A DNA stretch of 64,000 nt from JAKFEE01 sp036675815. GTDB taxonomy: Bacteria; Pseudomonadota; Alphaproteobacteria; Rhodospirillales; Magnetospirillaceae. Positions 27,070 to 37,145 of the stretch are shown here, piece by piece (the stretch's first letter is position 1; each line of letters starts with the position of its first letter). The translations under genes and the position numbers were made by a program. The notes beneath the pieces were generated by a model that was given only the letters and a program-made list of their open reading frames with translations, was not told the origin of the DNA and searched no databases. The DNA lies in the NCBI GenBank assembly GCA_036675815.1, contig JAKFEE010000031.1, forward strand, positions 176,572 through 240,571, in the 5' to 3' direction.

Positions 27070-27609
27070 ATGTTGAGACGGCTCCTGCGCGGCGGCACCG
27101 CCCTGCTGGCCGGCATTGCCGGCGCCTGCGATGGCCCGGCCACGCAGCCGTTGGGGCCGCGGTCGCCGGCGACGTGGAGTAGTATGATCCACGCTGGAAG
27201 CGGCGGCCCGGTATGGGTCGACGTCCATGGCGACCCCTTCGGCATCGGCAGTACCGCGCTGGGCGAAGCGGTGGCGGCGGCGCTGGCTGGCGCGGTCGTC
27301 GTCGATCGCCCCTTCACCTTCACCGGCCTGCGTCAGGCGGCGCCGCGGCCCGAGTTTCGCGCCGTCCTCGCCTTCGCGCCGGCGCGCATCGGCGATGCCG
27401 CCGCCGCCTGTGCCGGCACGGTGCAGTCCAGCTTCACCGGCGTGCCGTCCACGCTGCATGTGCTGGCGGTCTTTTGCCATGGGACGACAGCCATGGCCGC
27501 CGTCACCGGCTGGGCCAAGAAGGTGAACGCCCCTGACGACCACCGCTTCCGCGACCTGGTGCGGCAGGCGGCGCGCGACCTCTTCCGCCCCGATCCCCCA
27601 CAGGACTGA
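27070..27609 (+). CDS. Putative lipoprotein, paralogue B
   Basis: A 179-residue protein with a signal and a lipobox-like GAC (about Cys20). It matches the gene upstream along its length: TWSSMIHAGSGGPVWVDVHG, PFGIG, GAVVVDRPFTFTG, FRAVLAFAPARI, CAGTVQ, VLAVFC and DDHRFRDLVRQAARDLFRP. It begins immediately after the previous stop (TAG-ATG), in a coupled unit with GlsB and paralogue A. The duplication is old, since identity is well under half. Function unknown; an outer-membrane or periplasmic envelope role is inferred. Confidence 0.75.
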   Translation: MLRRLLRGGTALLAGIAGACDGPATQPLGPRSPATWSSMIHAGSGGPVWVDVHGDPFGIGSTALGEAVAAALAGAVVVDRPFTFTGLRQAAPRPEFRAVLAFAPARIGDAAAACAGTVQSSFTGVPSTLHVLAVFCHGTTAMAAVTGWAKKVNAPDDHRFRDLVRQAARDLFRPDPPQD

Positions 27610-27614
27610 TCAAG

Positions 27615-27923
27615 TCAGTGGTGGCGCGAGGCCTTGCTGTCGCCCTTCTGGCGGCGGGCGACGGTATCGCGACCGACCAGCTTGGAGAACATGCTGCCCT
27701 CGTCGTACAGCAGTGCCAGCTTGCTCTCCTCGAATTTTTCGAAGAACTCGTCCCACGAGATCTCGGTCAGGGCATCGTGCTCGGTCTGGGGGGCTTCGGG
27801 GAACATGATGCGGACGATCCCGACGTCGCCGCCCTGATGCGTCCGCGCGACCGCCGCCGGCTTGCCGCCCTTGCCTTCGGCCCATTTGCGGATGGCGACG
27901 TGATCGGTGGTCACTTCGGCCAT
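27615..27923 (-). CDS. Conserved hypothetical protein, 102 aa
   Basis: A small soluble protein: DHVAIRKWAEGKGGKPAAVA, then RIMFPEAPQ and ISWDEFFEKFEESKLALLY, ending FSKLVGRDTVARR. This pattern is found in widely distributed short proteins sometimes mis-annotated as glucan-branching enzyme. Their function is unknown to me. It is convergent with lipoprotein B and starts at the ATG at 27923. Confidence 0.8.
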   Translation of the reverse strand: MAEVTTDHVAIRKWAEGKGGKPAAVARTHQGGDVGIVRIMFPEAPQTEHDALTEISWDEFFEKFEESKLALLYDEGSMFSKLVGRDTVARRQKGDSKASRHH

Positions 27924-28271
27924 GGCGTCACCTCATGCTTGCCAACAGCCATGCAAACGTTCCGGCGAACTGGCGGTTCCCTGCGGGACACCCAAGGTGT
28001 GCCAGGGCAGGCGTTCCATGCCGTGACCATCACCTTCCGACTGCCTCCGGCACACAACGTGTGGCCGGCAGGCCCGGAGTCATAGTGCCGGGCCCTGATC
28101 CGACGGTCGGGTGACGCGAGCCAAGTCGCAGCGTAACCTCTCGGTGCCCGGCGGATATCGGCGATAACGGACCGTCGTCACGCCGCTGCGAACACGCAGG
28201 TTTTCCAACAGGGCACTTGCTTGCCGTTCATCACGTGTGGCGACCGTGCCACGCAGCCCGGGGAGCTACGC
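27924..28271. other. Intergenic region, no gene seen
   Basis: About 350 bp between the 102-aa gene and the Asn-synthetase-like gene. It should contain the divergent promoters. I looked for a small precursor-peptide gene in front of the synthetase-like gene and found none with a convincing ribosome site. Confidence 0.5.
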
Positions 28272-29957
28272 ATGTCGACTTTCTGCGGATTCTACGTAAT
28301 GGATTCGAGTGGGCAGCAGGCCAAGGGGCTCGGAGCGGCGTGCCGATCCGTCATCGCCGGGGCCGTTGGCCCGGCGAGGGCCGCGGAATTTTCGTCGGGG
28401 CGCTTCTTTATTGCCTACGACGGAACCAATATGCGTTGTCGCAAAAACGAGTATGGCGTTGCCATGGCTTCGGGCCAGGTGTTGGCTGAGAACTGCGCCA
28501 GCATCGACGACGACCTCGATGCACTGTCATCGGCGCTCGCCACCGGGCGTTTGCCTGATGCCCTGTCCAAGAGCCGCGGAAACTTCGTGGCCATCTCCTG
28601 GACGCGTGACGACGATTCGGTCGTGTTCATGACGGACTGTTTGGCAACCCGCCCCCTGTACTATCACGTCGGTGGCGGGGCGATGGTGTTTGCGTCGTGC
28701 CTGGCCCATCTCCAAAAGCTCGTCCCCAATCTCATGCTGGACCCGGAAGGTGTATGCGAGGAGGCGGCCTTTGGCTATTCGCTTTCGACGCGCACGCCGT
28801 ATCGCGGCGTGGTCGCGGCGCAAGCTGCGGAGATCATCCGCTGCGCCAAGGGCGGATTGGTATCATCCGCGTATTGGGATTGGCGCCGGGCCGTGGTGAC
28901 GGAGGAAACCGAGCTATCGAAGCTGTCGAAATCCATCTATGACGAGTTCGTGGAAGGGGTCCGCCGGCGTGCCGAGCGCTATTCGGCGAAATACTGCACG
29001 CTGAGTGGCGGCATGGACACCCGCACCATCGCCTTTACCTTGGCCTCCCTCGGTTTTTCCCCGACCAAGATATCGTTCGGCTCCGACGATTCGCTGGACC
29101 GCGCCATTGCCGGCCTGTTGGCACCGCTGCTGCCGGGGCGCCACATCGTCAAGGCGGTCGACGCCATCGAGTGGGCCGCCTATGGCGGAACCGCGAAGAT
29201 CATCGGCTCGATCATTGGCGAGGTCGAACCCGCGGCGGCGGCCAACGTTCCGGTGTGGACGGGCGACGGCGGCGACGTTGGCCTGGGGGCGGATTTCGTC
29301 ACCGACGAGTTGTGCCATCTGTGCGAACAAGGGAAGTTCGATGTGGCGTCACAAAGGTTCACCGCGCGGCGCAGGCTGTCGCGGCTGTTCAAGCCGATCG
29401 GGAATGGGGATGACTTTGTTGCGCGACAAGTGCGTCAGGAATTCGAAAAGTTCGACATCCCGAACCGGTCGCAAATAATGTACAGATTTCTTCTGATCAA
29501 TGACCAGAGGCGCCACCTTCACAAGTATCACGAGGAAACGCATAGCACCGGGATAGAGCTGGTTACGCCTTTTTTTGATTTTGCCTATTTGAAAAAGGTC
29601 CTGATGGCGCCTGCCGTGGAAATGGTCGGGCACCGCTTGTATTCGAAAGTTTTTGATCATCTTCCGGCCGCCGCACGGTCGGTTCCCTGGCAGACCTATC
29701 CCGGCCATATAAAATGCCCCTTGCCCCTACCCATGGGTGCCGAGCAGCAATGGGGGCGCAAGCGCCTGTCCCAGGACAACGCGGCCCTGAAAAAGAAGTG
29801 CACGAGGTTGATGGCCGCGGCTCTTTCCAAGCAATGGCCTGCCAGCTTCATCAGGCGCCTGCCGACCTTCGTCGCGGCGGCTGCCGTCTATTGTGGCGTC
29901 GACCGGTCCTACCTGACCGAGCAGGCATGGCGGGTCCTGATCCGCGCCGAGCGCTGA
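28272..29957 (+). CDS. Asparagine synthetase-like ATP-dependent ligase, orphan
   Basis: A 561-residue protein related to AsnB. Its N-terminal half resembles a class II amidotransferase domain (CLATRPLYYHVGGGAMVFASC) but the first Cys is residue 5, not residue 2, so glutaminase activity is doubtful. The synthetase half has a variant pyrophosphate loop LSGGMDTR (244-251; normally SGGLDS) and TGDGGDVGLG. Proteins of this layout ligate or cyclise peptides, sugars or nucleosides. The base composition is more AT-rich than its neighbours, hinting at transfer. The ATG at 28272 has a GGGGAG site; it has no partner genes. Confidence 0.75.
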   Translation: MSTFCGFYVMDSSGQQAKGLGAACRSVIAGAVGPARAAEFSSGRFFIAYDGTNMRCRKNEYGVAMASGQVLAENCASIDDDLDALSSALATGRLPDALSKSRGNFVAISWTRDDDSVVFMTDCLATRPLYYHVGGGAMVFASCLAHLQKLVPNLMLDPEGVCEEAAFGYSLSTRTPYRGVVAAQAAEIIRCAKGGLVSSAYWDWRRAVVTEETELSKLSKSIYDEFVEGVRRRAERYSAKYCTLSGGMDTRTIAFTLASLGFSPTKISFGSDDSLDRAIAGLLAPLLPGRHIVKAVDAIEWAAYGGTAKIIGSIIGEVEPAAAANVPVWTGDGGDVGLGADFVTDELCHLCEQGKFDVASQRFTARRRLSRLFKPIGNGDDFVARQVRQEFEKFDIPNRSQIMYRFLLINDQRRHLHKYHEETHSTGIELVTPFFDFAYLKKVLMAPAVEMVGHRLYSKVFDHLPAAARSVPWQTYPGHIKCPLPLPMGAEQQWGRKRLSQDNAALKKKCTRLMAAALSKQWPASFIRRLPTFVAAAAVYCGVDRSYLTEQAWRVLIRAER

Positions 29958-30039
29958 CTCGCACCCCCAGGAGTGTCATCGCGGGCCTTGGCTGGGCGAC
30001 CCGTGGGCGAATGGCGGCTTTTGGGATTTCCTTAGGGCC

Positions 30040-30078
30040 CCATCTCTTCAGCCTTGGAATCCAGGGCTGAAGAGATGG
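30040..30078 (-). terminator. Hairpin directly after tRNA-Val
   Basis: The 14-bp arms 30040-30053 and 30065-30078 (CCATCTCTTCAGCC and its complement) are exact. The arm nearer the tRNA includes the tRNA CCA end, so the stem starts within the mature 3' end. It lies downstream of the tRNA on the minus strand and also after the Asn-synthetase-like gene on the plus strand. No T-run follows. Confidence 0.5.
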
Positions 30079-30150
30079 TGGGCGCTGCAGGGATTGAACC
30101 TGCGACCCCATCCGTGTGAAGGATGTGCTCTCCCGCTGAGCTAAGCGCCC
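30076..30150 (-). tRNA. tRNA-Val (CAC anticodon)
   Basis: A complete cloverleaf can be drawn. The acceptor stem is GGGCGCT/AGCGCCC, the D arm GCTCAGCGGGAGAGC, the anticodon stem CATCC/GGATG with loop TTCACAC, and the T arm is GCAGGTTCAATCCCTGC. The loop gives anticodon CAC, reading GTG valine codons. The CCA end is encoded (30076-30078). 5' end at 30150. Confidence 0.95.
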
Positions 30151-30192
30151 CTAGTCGAGGGCCGCCTTTATATTTGCGGGGGGCGAGGGCTG

Positions 30193-30888
30193 TCAAGGCG
30201 CATTCGTGCCGCTCAGCCGCGACAATGCCGGCACCAGCTCGTCGAAACTGTCGACGAGCAGATCGGCGCCCAGTTCGGTTACCGGCACCCGGGTATAGCC
30301 GAAGGTCACCAGCACCACCGGGACGCCGATGGCACGTGCCGCCAAGGCATCGTTCTGGGAATCGCCGACCATCACCGCTGTCTCCGAGCGGGCGGCCATG
30401 GCCGCGAGGGTGCCCTCGAGGTGGCGCGGGTCGGGCTTCTTGAAGGCGAGGCTGTCGCCGCCGACGACGGTGGTGAAGAGCTGCGACAGACCGAGAGCCG
30501 CCAGGATCTCCATGCTCGGCCGATAGGGCTTGTTGGTGCACACGGCCAATTGCCAACCTTGCGCCGTCAGTGTCTCGAGGGCGCGCCGCACCCCCGGCCA
30601 CGGCTGTGTGTTGGCGGCGGCATTGCCTTCATAGAGGGCCAGGAAGCGCTCGACGAAGGCGGGTGCCTGCCGGCCCAGCTCGATACCGCGGGCGGCGAAG
30701 GCGCGCTCGACTAGGCGCATCGCGCCGTCGCCGATCATCTGCCGCACCTCGGCATGGGGCAGTTCGGCGCAATTCTCTTGCCGCAGCAATCGGTTGAGAG
30801 CGATGGCGAGATCGGGAAGGCTGTCGATCAGGGTGCCGTCGAGATCGAACACGGCATGGCGGCGCCGGCCGCCGGCGGGGCTGGGCAT
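30193..30888 (-). CDS. gph: Phosphoglycolate phosphatase
   Basis: A HAD-family phosphatase of 231 residues that removes 2-phosphoglycolate formed in DNA repair or by Rubisco oxygenation. The nucleophile motif is VFDLDGTLIDS, motif II lies in VCTNKP, and motif III-IV is KKPDPRHLEG with VGDSQNDALAA. A cap domain of the Gph type lies between motifs I and II. The ATG at 30888 (MPSPAGGRRRHAVFDL) is preferred to the longer frame. It is divergent from glmU. Confidence 0.87.
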   Translation of the reverse strand: MPSPAGGRRRHAVFDLDGTLIDSLPDLAIALNRLLRQENCAELPHAEVRQMIGDGAMRLVERAFAARGIELGRQAPAFVERFLALYEGNAAANTQPWPGVRRALETLTAQGWQLAVCTNKPYRPSMEILAALGLSQLFTTVVGGDSLAFKKPDPRHLEGTLAAMAARSETAVMVGDSQNDALAARAIGVPVVLVTFGYTRVPVTELGADLLVDSFDELVPALSRLSGTNAP

Positions 30889-30980
30889 GTAATGTTCCGC
30901 AACGAAGATTGAGGTGGCTGGGGAGCACCTTTTGTGGCACCTTCGCGCCATCTTCGCAATACGTAGTGTGACTGCCGAAC

Positions 30981-32330
30981 ATGAGTGACATCGCTGTCGT
31001 GATCCTCGCCGCCGGCATGGGCACGCGCATGAAATCGGCCCTGCCGAAGGTCCTCCATTCCATCGCCGGCCGTCCGATGATCAACCATCTGCTGGACACC
31101 GCCGCCAGCCTGTCGCCGGCGCGCGTGGTCGTCGTCGTCGGCCCCGGTCAGGACGATGTCGCCCAGGCGGTGGCGCCGCACCCGACGGTGGTGCAGGGCG
31201 ACCGGCTGGGCACCGGGCACGCGGTGGCCTGCGCGCGCGAGGCCCTGGCCGGCTTCGACGGCGACGTGCTGGTGCTCTATGGCGATACACCGCTGCTCAC
31301 CGCCGAGACGCTGCACCGCATGCTCGAGCAACGCCGCTCGGAGATTATGCCGGCGGTGGTGGTGCTGGGCTTCCGTCCGGACAACCCTGGCGAATACGGC
31401 CGACTGGTGGTGGGCGAACTCGGCTCGCTGGAGCTGATCGTCGAGCATCGCGAGGCGACCCCGGCACAGCGGGCGCTGCCCCTGTGCAATTCCGGCGTCA
31501 TGTGCATCGACGGCCGCCGGCTGTTCGGCCTGCTCGACCGCGTCAGCAACGACAACGCCAAGGGCGAGTACTACCTGACCGACATCGTCGCCCTGGCGCG
31601 CGCCGATGGCATCGCCTGCGGCTATGTCGAGGGTGCCGCCGACGAACTGGTTGGGGTCAATTCGCGCGTCGAACTGGCCGAGGCCGAGGCCATCCTGCAG
31701 GGGCGGCTGCGCCGCAAGGCCATGGAGGGCGGGGCAACGCTGATCGACCCGGCCAGTGTGTTTTTCAGCTGGGACACCGAGACCGGCCGCGACGTGATCG
31801 TCGGCCCCAACGTCGTGTTCGGCCCCGGCGCCATGATCGGCGACGGCGTCGAGATCCGCGCCTTCTGCCACATCGAAGGGGCCCGCGTCGCAGCCGGCGC
31901 CACCGTCGGACCGTTTGCCCGGCTGCGGCCCGGCGCCGAGATCGGTGTCGATGCGCATATCGGCAACTTCGTCGAGGTCAAGAAAGCGGTGGTCGAGGAC
32001 GGCGCCAAGATCAATCATCTCACCTATATCGGCGATGCCCGCGTCGGCGCCGGGGCCAATATCGGCGCCGGCACCATCACCTGCAATTACGACGGCTTCA
32101 TCAAATCCTTCACCGATATCGGCGCCCATGCCTTCATCGGCTCCAACACGGCGTTGGTGGCGCCGGTGCGCGTGGGCGAGGGGGCGGTCGTCGGCGCCGG
32201 TTCGGTCATCACCCGGGATATCGCGCCGGGTGCGCTGGCGGTGGCACGCGGCAACCAGATGGAACTGTCCGGCTGGGCCGACAAGCATCGGGCGCGCAAG
32301 CTGGCGGAGAAGGCCGGAAAGAAAGGCTAG
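30981..32330 (+). CDS. glmU: Bifunctional GlmU (GlcN-1-P acetyltransferase / GlcNAc-1-P uridyltransferase)
   Basis: Makes UDP-GlcNAc for peptidoglycan and LPS, in the cytoplasm. The 449-residue protein has the N-terminal pyrophosphorylase loop LAAGMGTRMKSALPKVLH, then GDTPLLT and NSGVM of the nucleotide domain. A C-terminal left-handed beta helix of hexapeptide repeats follows from about residue 260. In the acetyltransferase active site are GNFVEVKKAVV, KINHLTYIGDA and ITCNYDGF. It is followed after 3 bp by glmS; the two supply consecutive parts of the pathway. Confidence 0.95.
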   Translation: MSDIAVVILAAGMGTRMKSALPKVLHSIAGRPMINHLLDTAASLSPARVVVVVGPGQDDVAQAVAPHPTVVQGDRLGTGHAVACAREALAGFDGDVLVLYGDTPLLTAETLHRMLEQRRSEIMPAVVVLGFRPDNPGEYGRLVVGELGSLELIVEHREATPAQRALPLCNSGVMCIDGRRLFGLLDRVSNDNAKGEYYLTDIVALARADGIACGYVEGAADELVGVNSRVELAEAEAILQGRLRRKAMEGGATLIDPASVFFSWDTETGRDVIVGPNVVFGPGAMIGDGVEIRAFCHIEGARVAAGATVGPFARLRPGAEIGVDAHIGNFVEVKKAVVEDGAKINHLTYIGDARVGAGANIGAGTITCNYDGFIKSFTDIGAHAFIGSNTALVAPVRVGEGAVVGAGSVITRDIAPGALAVARGNQMELSGWADKHRARKLAEKAGKKG

Positions 32331-32333
32331 GCC

Positions 32334-34157
<1,824 letters not shown>

Positions 34158-34205
34158 CGGCATGACGGGTTGCGCCTGAAATGGGGGCGGGTATCCTCGG
34201 AGCGC

Positions 34206-34502
34206 ATGCGGATCATTTCGCAAAAGACGTTGAGGGAACACTGGAGGCTGCCGTCACGCCAGGACAGTGAGCAGCCTTTGAAGGCGTGGTACTCCGTCGT
34301 GAGCGCCGCCGATTGGCGTAGCCCTACCGATGTGAAGGCACAGTACCGCAACGCCAGCTTTGTGGGTGAGCGTGTTGTTTTCAATATCGCCGGTAACAAG
34401 TATCGATTGGTGGCGTGGATCAACTATCCCTATCGTACCGTCTACGTGCGGTTCGTCGGGACGCACGCCGAGTACGACAGAATCGACGCAGGCACGATAT
34501 GA
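34206..34502 (+). CDS. higB: HigB-type mRNA interferase toxin
   Basis: A 98-residue member of the HigB_toxin family (RelE superfamily), which cleaves mRNA on the ribosome. It starts MRIISQKTLREHWRLPSRQD; AWYSVVSAADWRSPTDVKAQ, NIAGNKYRLVAWINY and the C-terminal VYVRFVGTHAEYDRID are the family blocks. The toxin gene precedes its antitoxin, as usual for higBA, with a 4-nt overlap. GGAG precedes the ATG at 34206; the frame extends to 34170 without family similarity. Confidence 0.88.
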   Translation: MRIISQKTLREHWRLPSRQDSEQPLKAWYSVVSAADWRSPTDVKAQYRNASFVGERVVFNIAGNKYRLVAWINYPYRTVYVRFVGTHAEYDRIDAGTI

Positions 34503-34885
34503 GTGACATCGGCGTTCATCCAGTTCGCAACCACAGTGACTACGAAGCGGCGCTTGCCGAAATCGAGCGCCTGATGAGCGCTGCTCCGGGGACACGCGAG
34601 GGGGACCGCCTCGACGTGCTGACAACCCTGGTGCAAGCCTATGAGATGCAACATTATCCGATCGAGGCGCCCGATCCAGTAAGCTTGATCGAGCACCTTA
34701 TGGAGGCCCGCGGCCTGACGCAGCGTGATCTGGAACCCGCCCTTGGCACTGCTGCGCAGGTGTCCGAGGTCTTGAACAGGCGCAGGCCGTTAAGCCTGGA
34801 GATGATTCGGGCTCTGCATCGGCAATTTGGCCTTCCTGCCGAGGCCCTTATTGAGGAATACCCGCTGGCGCGCGGCGCCGGCTAA
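34499..34885 (+). CDS. higA: HigA-type antitoxin
   Basis: A 128-residue antitoxin that would neutralise HigB and repress the operon. An N-terminal helical part (SDYEAALAEIERLMSAAPGT) is followed by a Xre-type helix-turn-helix: LIEHLMEARGLTQRDLEPAL, GTAAQVSEVLNRRRPLSLEM and IRALHRQFGLPAEAL. The ATG at 34499 overlaps the higB stop. The frame upstream of this ATG lies inside higB. A hairpin terminator follows. Confidence 0.88.
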   Translation: MSDIGVHPVRNHSDYEAALAEIERLMSAAPGTREGDRLDVLTTLVQAYEMQHYPIEAPDPVSLIEHLMEARGLTQRDLEPALGTAAQVSEVLNRRRPLSLEMIRALHRQFGLPAEALIEEYPLARGAG

Positions 34886-34902
34886 GTCAAGGAGCCCGGC
34901 CG

Positions 34903-34928
34903 GCCCGGCGGCCCGCCTGCCGCCGGGC
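34903..34928. terminator. Hairpin between convergent higA and L,D-transpeptidase genes
   Basis: The exact 9-bp arms GCCCGGCGG (34903-34911) and CCGCCGGGC (34920-34928) enclose 8 nt. It sits midway in the 51-bp gap, as for a bidirectional terminator; there is no T-run. Confidence 0.5.
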
Positions 34929-34936
34929 TTCCGGTG

Positions 34937-35896
34937 TTAGCGCAAGCTGGCGCCGTGCAGCAGCGGCGCGGGAGTCATCGCCATCGGGCCGTCGCGGGTG
35001 ATGCGGATGGGCATGCCGGTGCGCTCGGCTGCAACGCGCTGGACGGTGGGCCAGTCGACCCGGTCGAACTCGGCGCCGGCGGCGGCGCGCACGATGCCGT
35101 AGACGTCGGGCAGGGGAGCCGGCGGCATGGTGCCGTCGATCTCGATCTGATCCACCTGGTGCAGCGTCGGATTGACTTCGAGATACAATTGGCCATCGTG
35201 CCAGCCCGCCTTGACCGGCTGGTTGACCACCCGCACCGGCGTGCCGGGGCCGACGCGCGGGTACAGATCGACGATGGCCTCGGGATACATGCGGATGCAG
35301 CCGCGGCTGACGCGCCGGCCAACGCCGTCCGGCTTGTTGGTACCGTGGATCAGATAGGCGGGCCAGCCGAGATAGACGGCATGGGTGCCAAGCGGATTAT
35401 CGGGGCCGGGCGGCACCGCGGCCGGCAGCTCGGGGCGATCGGCGCGGATGCTGGCGGTGGGGCGCCAGGTGGGGTCGGGCTGCTTGCGCACGACGCGCGT
35501 CTGCCCGAGCGGCGTGGCGTAGGCGTCCTGGCCAATGCCCACGGGATAGCTGAGCACCCCCTGCCTGGAGAAGTAGTAGAGGCGCATCTCCGGCAGGTTG
35601 ATGACGATGCCCTTGCGGGGGGCATCGGGCAGGATATGGGCGGTCGGCAGGACGACGCGCGTGCCCTTCCCGGGCACCCAGGGGTCGATATGGCGGTTGG
35701 CGGCAACCAACTCGACGTAGCCCAGGTTATAGGCGCGGGCGATGTCCATCAGCGTGTCTCGCCATGCCGCCGAATGAATTTTGACCGTGCCGATGACGTC
35801 GTCGCCCGGCGCCAGCGGCTCGGCGGCGGCGGTGGCAGCGGCGGCAGGCGCAGACAGCAACAATCCGGCGGCCAAGGCGAACCAATGCATTCTCAT
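34937..35896 (-). CDS. L,D-transpeptidase (YkuD family)
   Basis: A periplasmic peptidoglycan cross-linking enzyme of 319 residues. A signal peptide (about 1-21, ending APAAAA) is followed by a LysM-like segment (DTLMDIARAYNLGYVELVAA) and the YkuD domain, with YLIHGTNKPDGVG and the catalytic Cys in VSRGCIRM. A C-terminal beta-rich tail continues after that. It resembles the YbiS/YcfS/ErfK group, which either attaches Braun lipoprotein or forms 3-3 cross-links. Ends 8 bp from a shared terminator hairpin with higBA. Confidence 0.9.
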   Translation of the reverse strand: MRMHWFALAAGLLLSAPAAAATAAAEPLAPGDDVIGTVKIHSAAWRDTLMDIARAYNLGYVELVAANRHIDPWVPGKGTRVVLPTAHILPDAPRKGIVINLPEMRLYYFSRQGVLSYPVGIGQDAYATPLGQTRVVRKQPDPTWRPTASIRADRPELPAAVPPGPDNPLGTHAVYLGWPAYLIHGTNKPDGVGRRVSRGCIRMYPEAIVDLYPRVGPGTPVRVVNQPVKAGWHDGQLYLEVNPTLHQVDQIEIDGTMPPAPLPDVYGIVRAAAGAEFDRVDWPTVQRVAAERTGMPIRITRDGPMAMTPAPLLHGASLR

Positions 35897-35990
35897 CGAG
35901 ACAATCCCTCTGATTGGCCGTTTACCTGACCATCAGTTGGGAGGCGCCGGTGTCGAATATCACTCCCCGGATGGCGAAGCGCCGCCGGGC

Positions 35991-37145
35991 TCAGGGCTTT
36001 CGCAGCAGAAACTCGCGCCCGATCTTGACGCGCGGCGTGCCGTCATAGGCGACGATGTCGGCGGTGGCGTAGGTTTCCCACCAGTTGTCGGGCAGGTATG
36101 AGCCGGTGCCGACCACGTCGATGGGGGCACGGGCGTAGGACATGGCCTTGCATTTGGCCGGCGAGAAGCCGGACGAGGCGACGATCTTGACCTGGCCGAA
36201 GCCGGCGGCATCCAGTTGTTCGCGCATGTGCCACACGGCGGCGGCGGAGACGCCGGTGCCGACCAGGTAGCGCAGTTCCGTCTCGGTGCGGTAGCCGCGG
36301 ACCGCCTCGGGCGCGTGCCGCTCGAGCACCGCATACGAGCTCTGCGGGTCGAGTCCTTCGACGAAACGGCCGCCGTGGGTGTCGAGGCGCACGCCGATCC
36401 GGCCGGCCGCGGCCAGCTCGGGGAAGCGGCGGCACACGGCCTGGGCATCGGTGACCTCCTGGCCGAAATAGTCGACCAGCACCGTCAGCGCGGAGTCGGG
36501 GAAGGTTTCATGGAACATCTCGGCCGCCCGCACGGTCGAGCCGGCATAGCCGATGAGGGCGTGCGGCATGGTGCCCTTGCCGCCGTCGGCGCCGAAGAAA
36601 TGGGCGGTGGCGCCGGTGGCGTTGCCGACGAAGCCTTTGGCCCCGGCGTCGCGCCGCGCCGCCGCCGAGCCGACCGAGGCGGCGTAAGCCATCTGCTCGG
36701 CCATCTCGCTGCCGGCGCAGTGGCGGGCATCCATGGCCAGGAACGCCACATCGGGCAGGTCGACGCACATGGTGTAGGCGTTGTAGGCGGCGACGCAGGC
36801 CGCGCCCAGCTTCTGCAGGTAGATGGTCTCGAGGTCCACGAGGTGATACAGCGGGCCCGAGAGGTACATCATCGGCTCGCCCGCTCCGACCCAGTCGCCC
36901 TCGCGGAAATTGGGCGCGATGTCGAAGTCGACGCCGCGCTCGCCGCCGACATGGCGGAGCCAGTCCACCATCAGCCGCGGGGTGAACAGCACCGGGCGGC
37001 GCATGAACACGGCATAGGTGACACGCTGATCACCGAACTTGCCGACGATCTGCTTGGTGCGCAGGAAGTAATGGTCCGTCCACCGCGGGATGTCGTCGAC
37101 CGGCGGAAGGGGCGTCGGATCCACCTTGCCGCCGTCGCCGCTCAC
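35991..37145 (-). CDS. Nicotinate phosphoribosyltransferase-like protein (archaeal type)
   Basis: A 384-residue protein of the NAPRTase/QPRTase fold, which would make nicotinate mononucleotide from nicotinate and PRPP in NAD salvage. It has TDHYFLRTKQIV at the N-terminus, AMDARHCAG, GKGTMPHALIGY, VDYFGQEV, RLDTHGGRFVEG and VVGTGSYLP near the end, the order seen in Thermoplasma-type NAPRTase. The start is the GTG at 37145, overlapping the DAHP synthase stop (GTGA), so they are translationally coupled. The pairing with an aromatic-pathway enzyme is unusual. Nicotinate or quinolinate specificity is not settled. Confidence 0.78.
   Translation of the reverse strand: MSGDGGKVDPTPLPPVDDIPRWTDHYFLRTKQIVGKFGDQRVTYAVFMRRPVLFTPRLMVDWLRHVGGERGVDFDIAPNFREGDWVGAGEPMMYLSGPLYHLVDLETIYLQKLGAACVAAYNAYTMCVDLPDVAFLAMDARHCAGSEMAEQMAYAASVGSAAARRDAGAKGFVGNATGATAHFFGADGGKGTMPHALIGYAGSTVRAAEMFHETFPDSALTVLVDYFGQEVTDAQAVCRRFPELAAAGRIGVRLDTHGGRFVEGLDPQSSYAVLERHAPEAVRGYRTETELRYLVGTGVSAAAVWHMREQLDAAGFGQVKIVASSGFSPAKCKAMSYARAPIDVVGTGSYLPDNWWETYATADIVAYDGTPRVKIGREFLLRKP

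Noticed and set aside
27924..28271. A lasso-peptide or other RiPP cluster around the Asn-synthetase-like gene
   Set aside because: No precursor peptide, leader peptidase or transporter gene is seen on either side.
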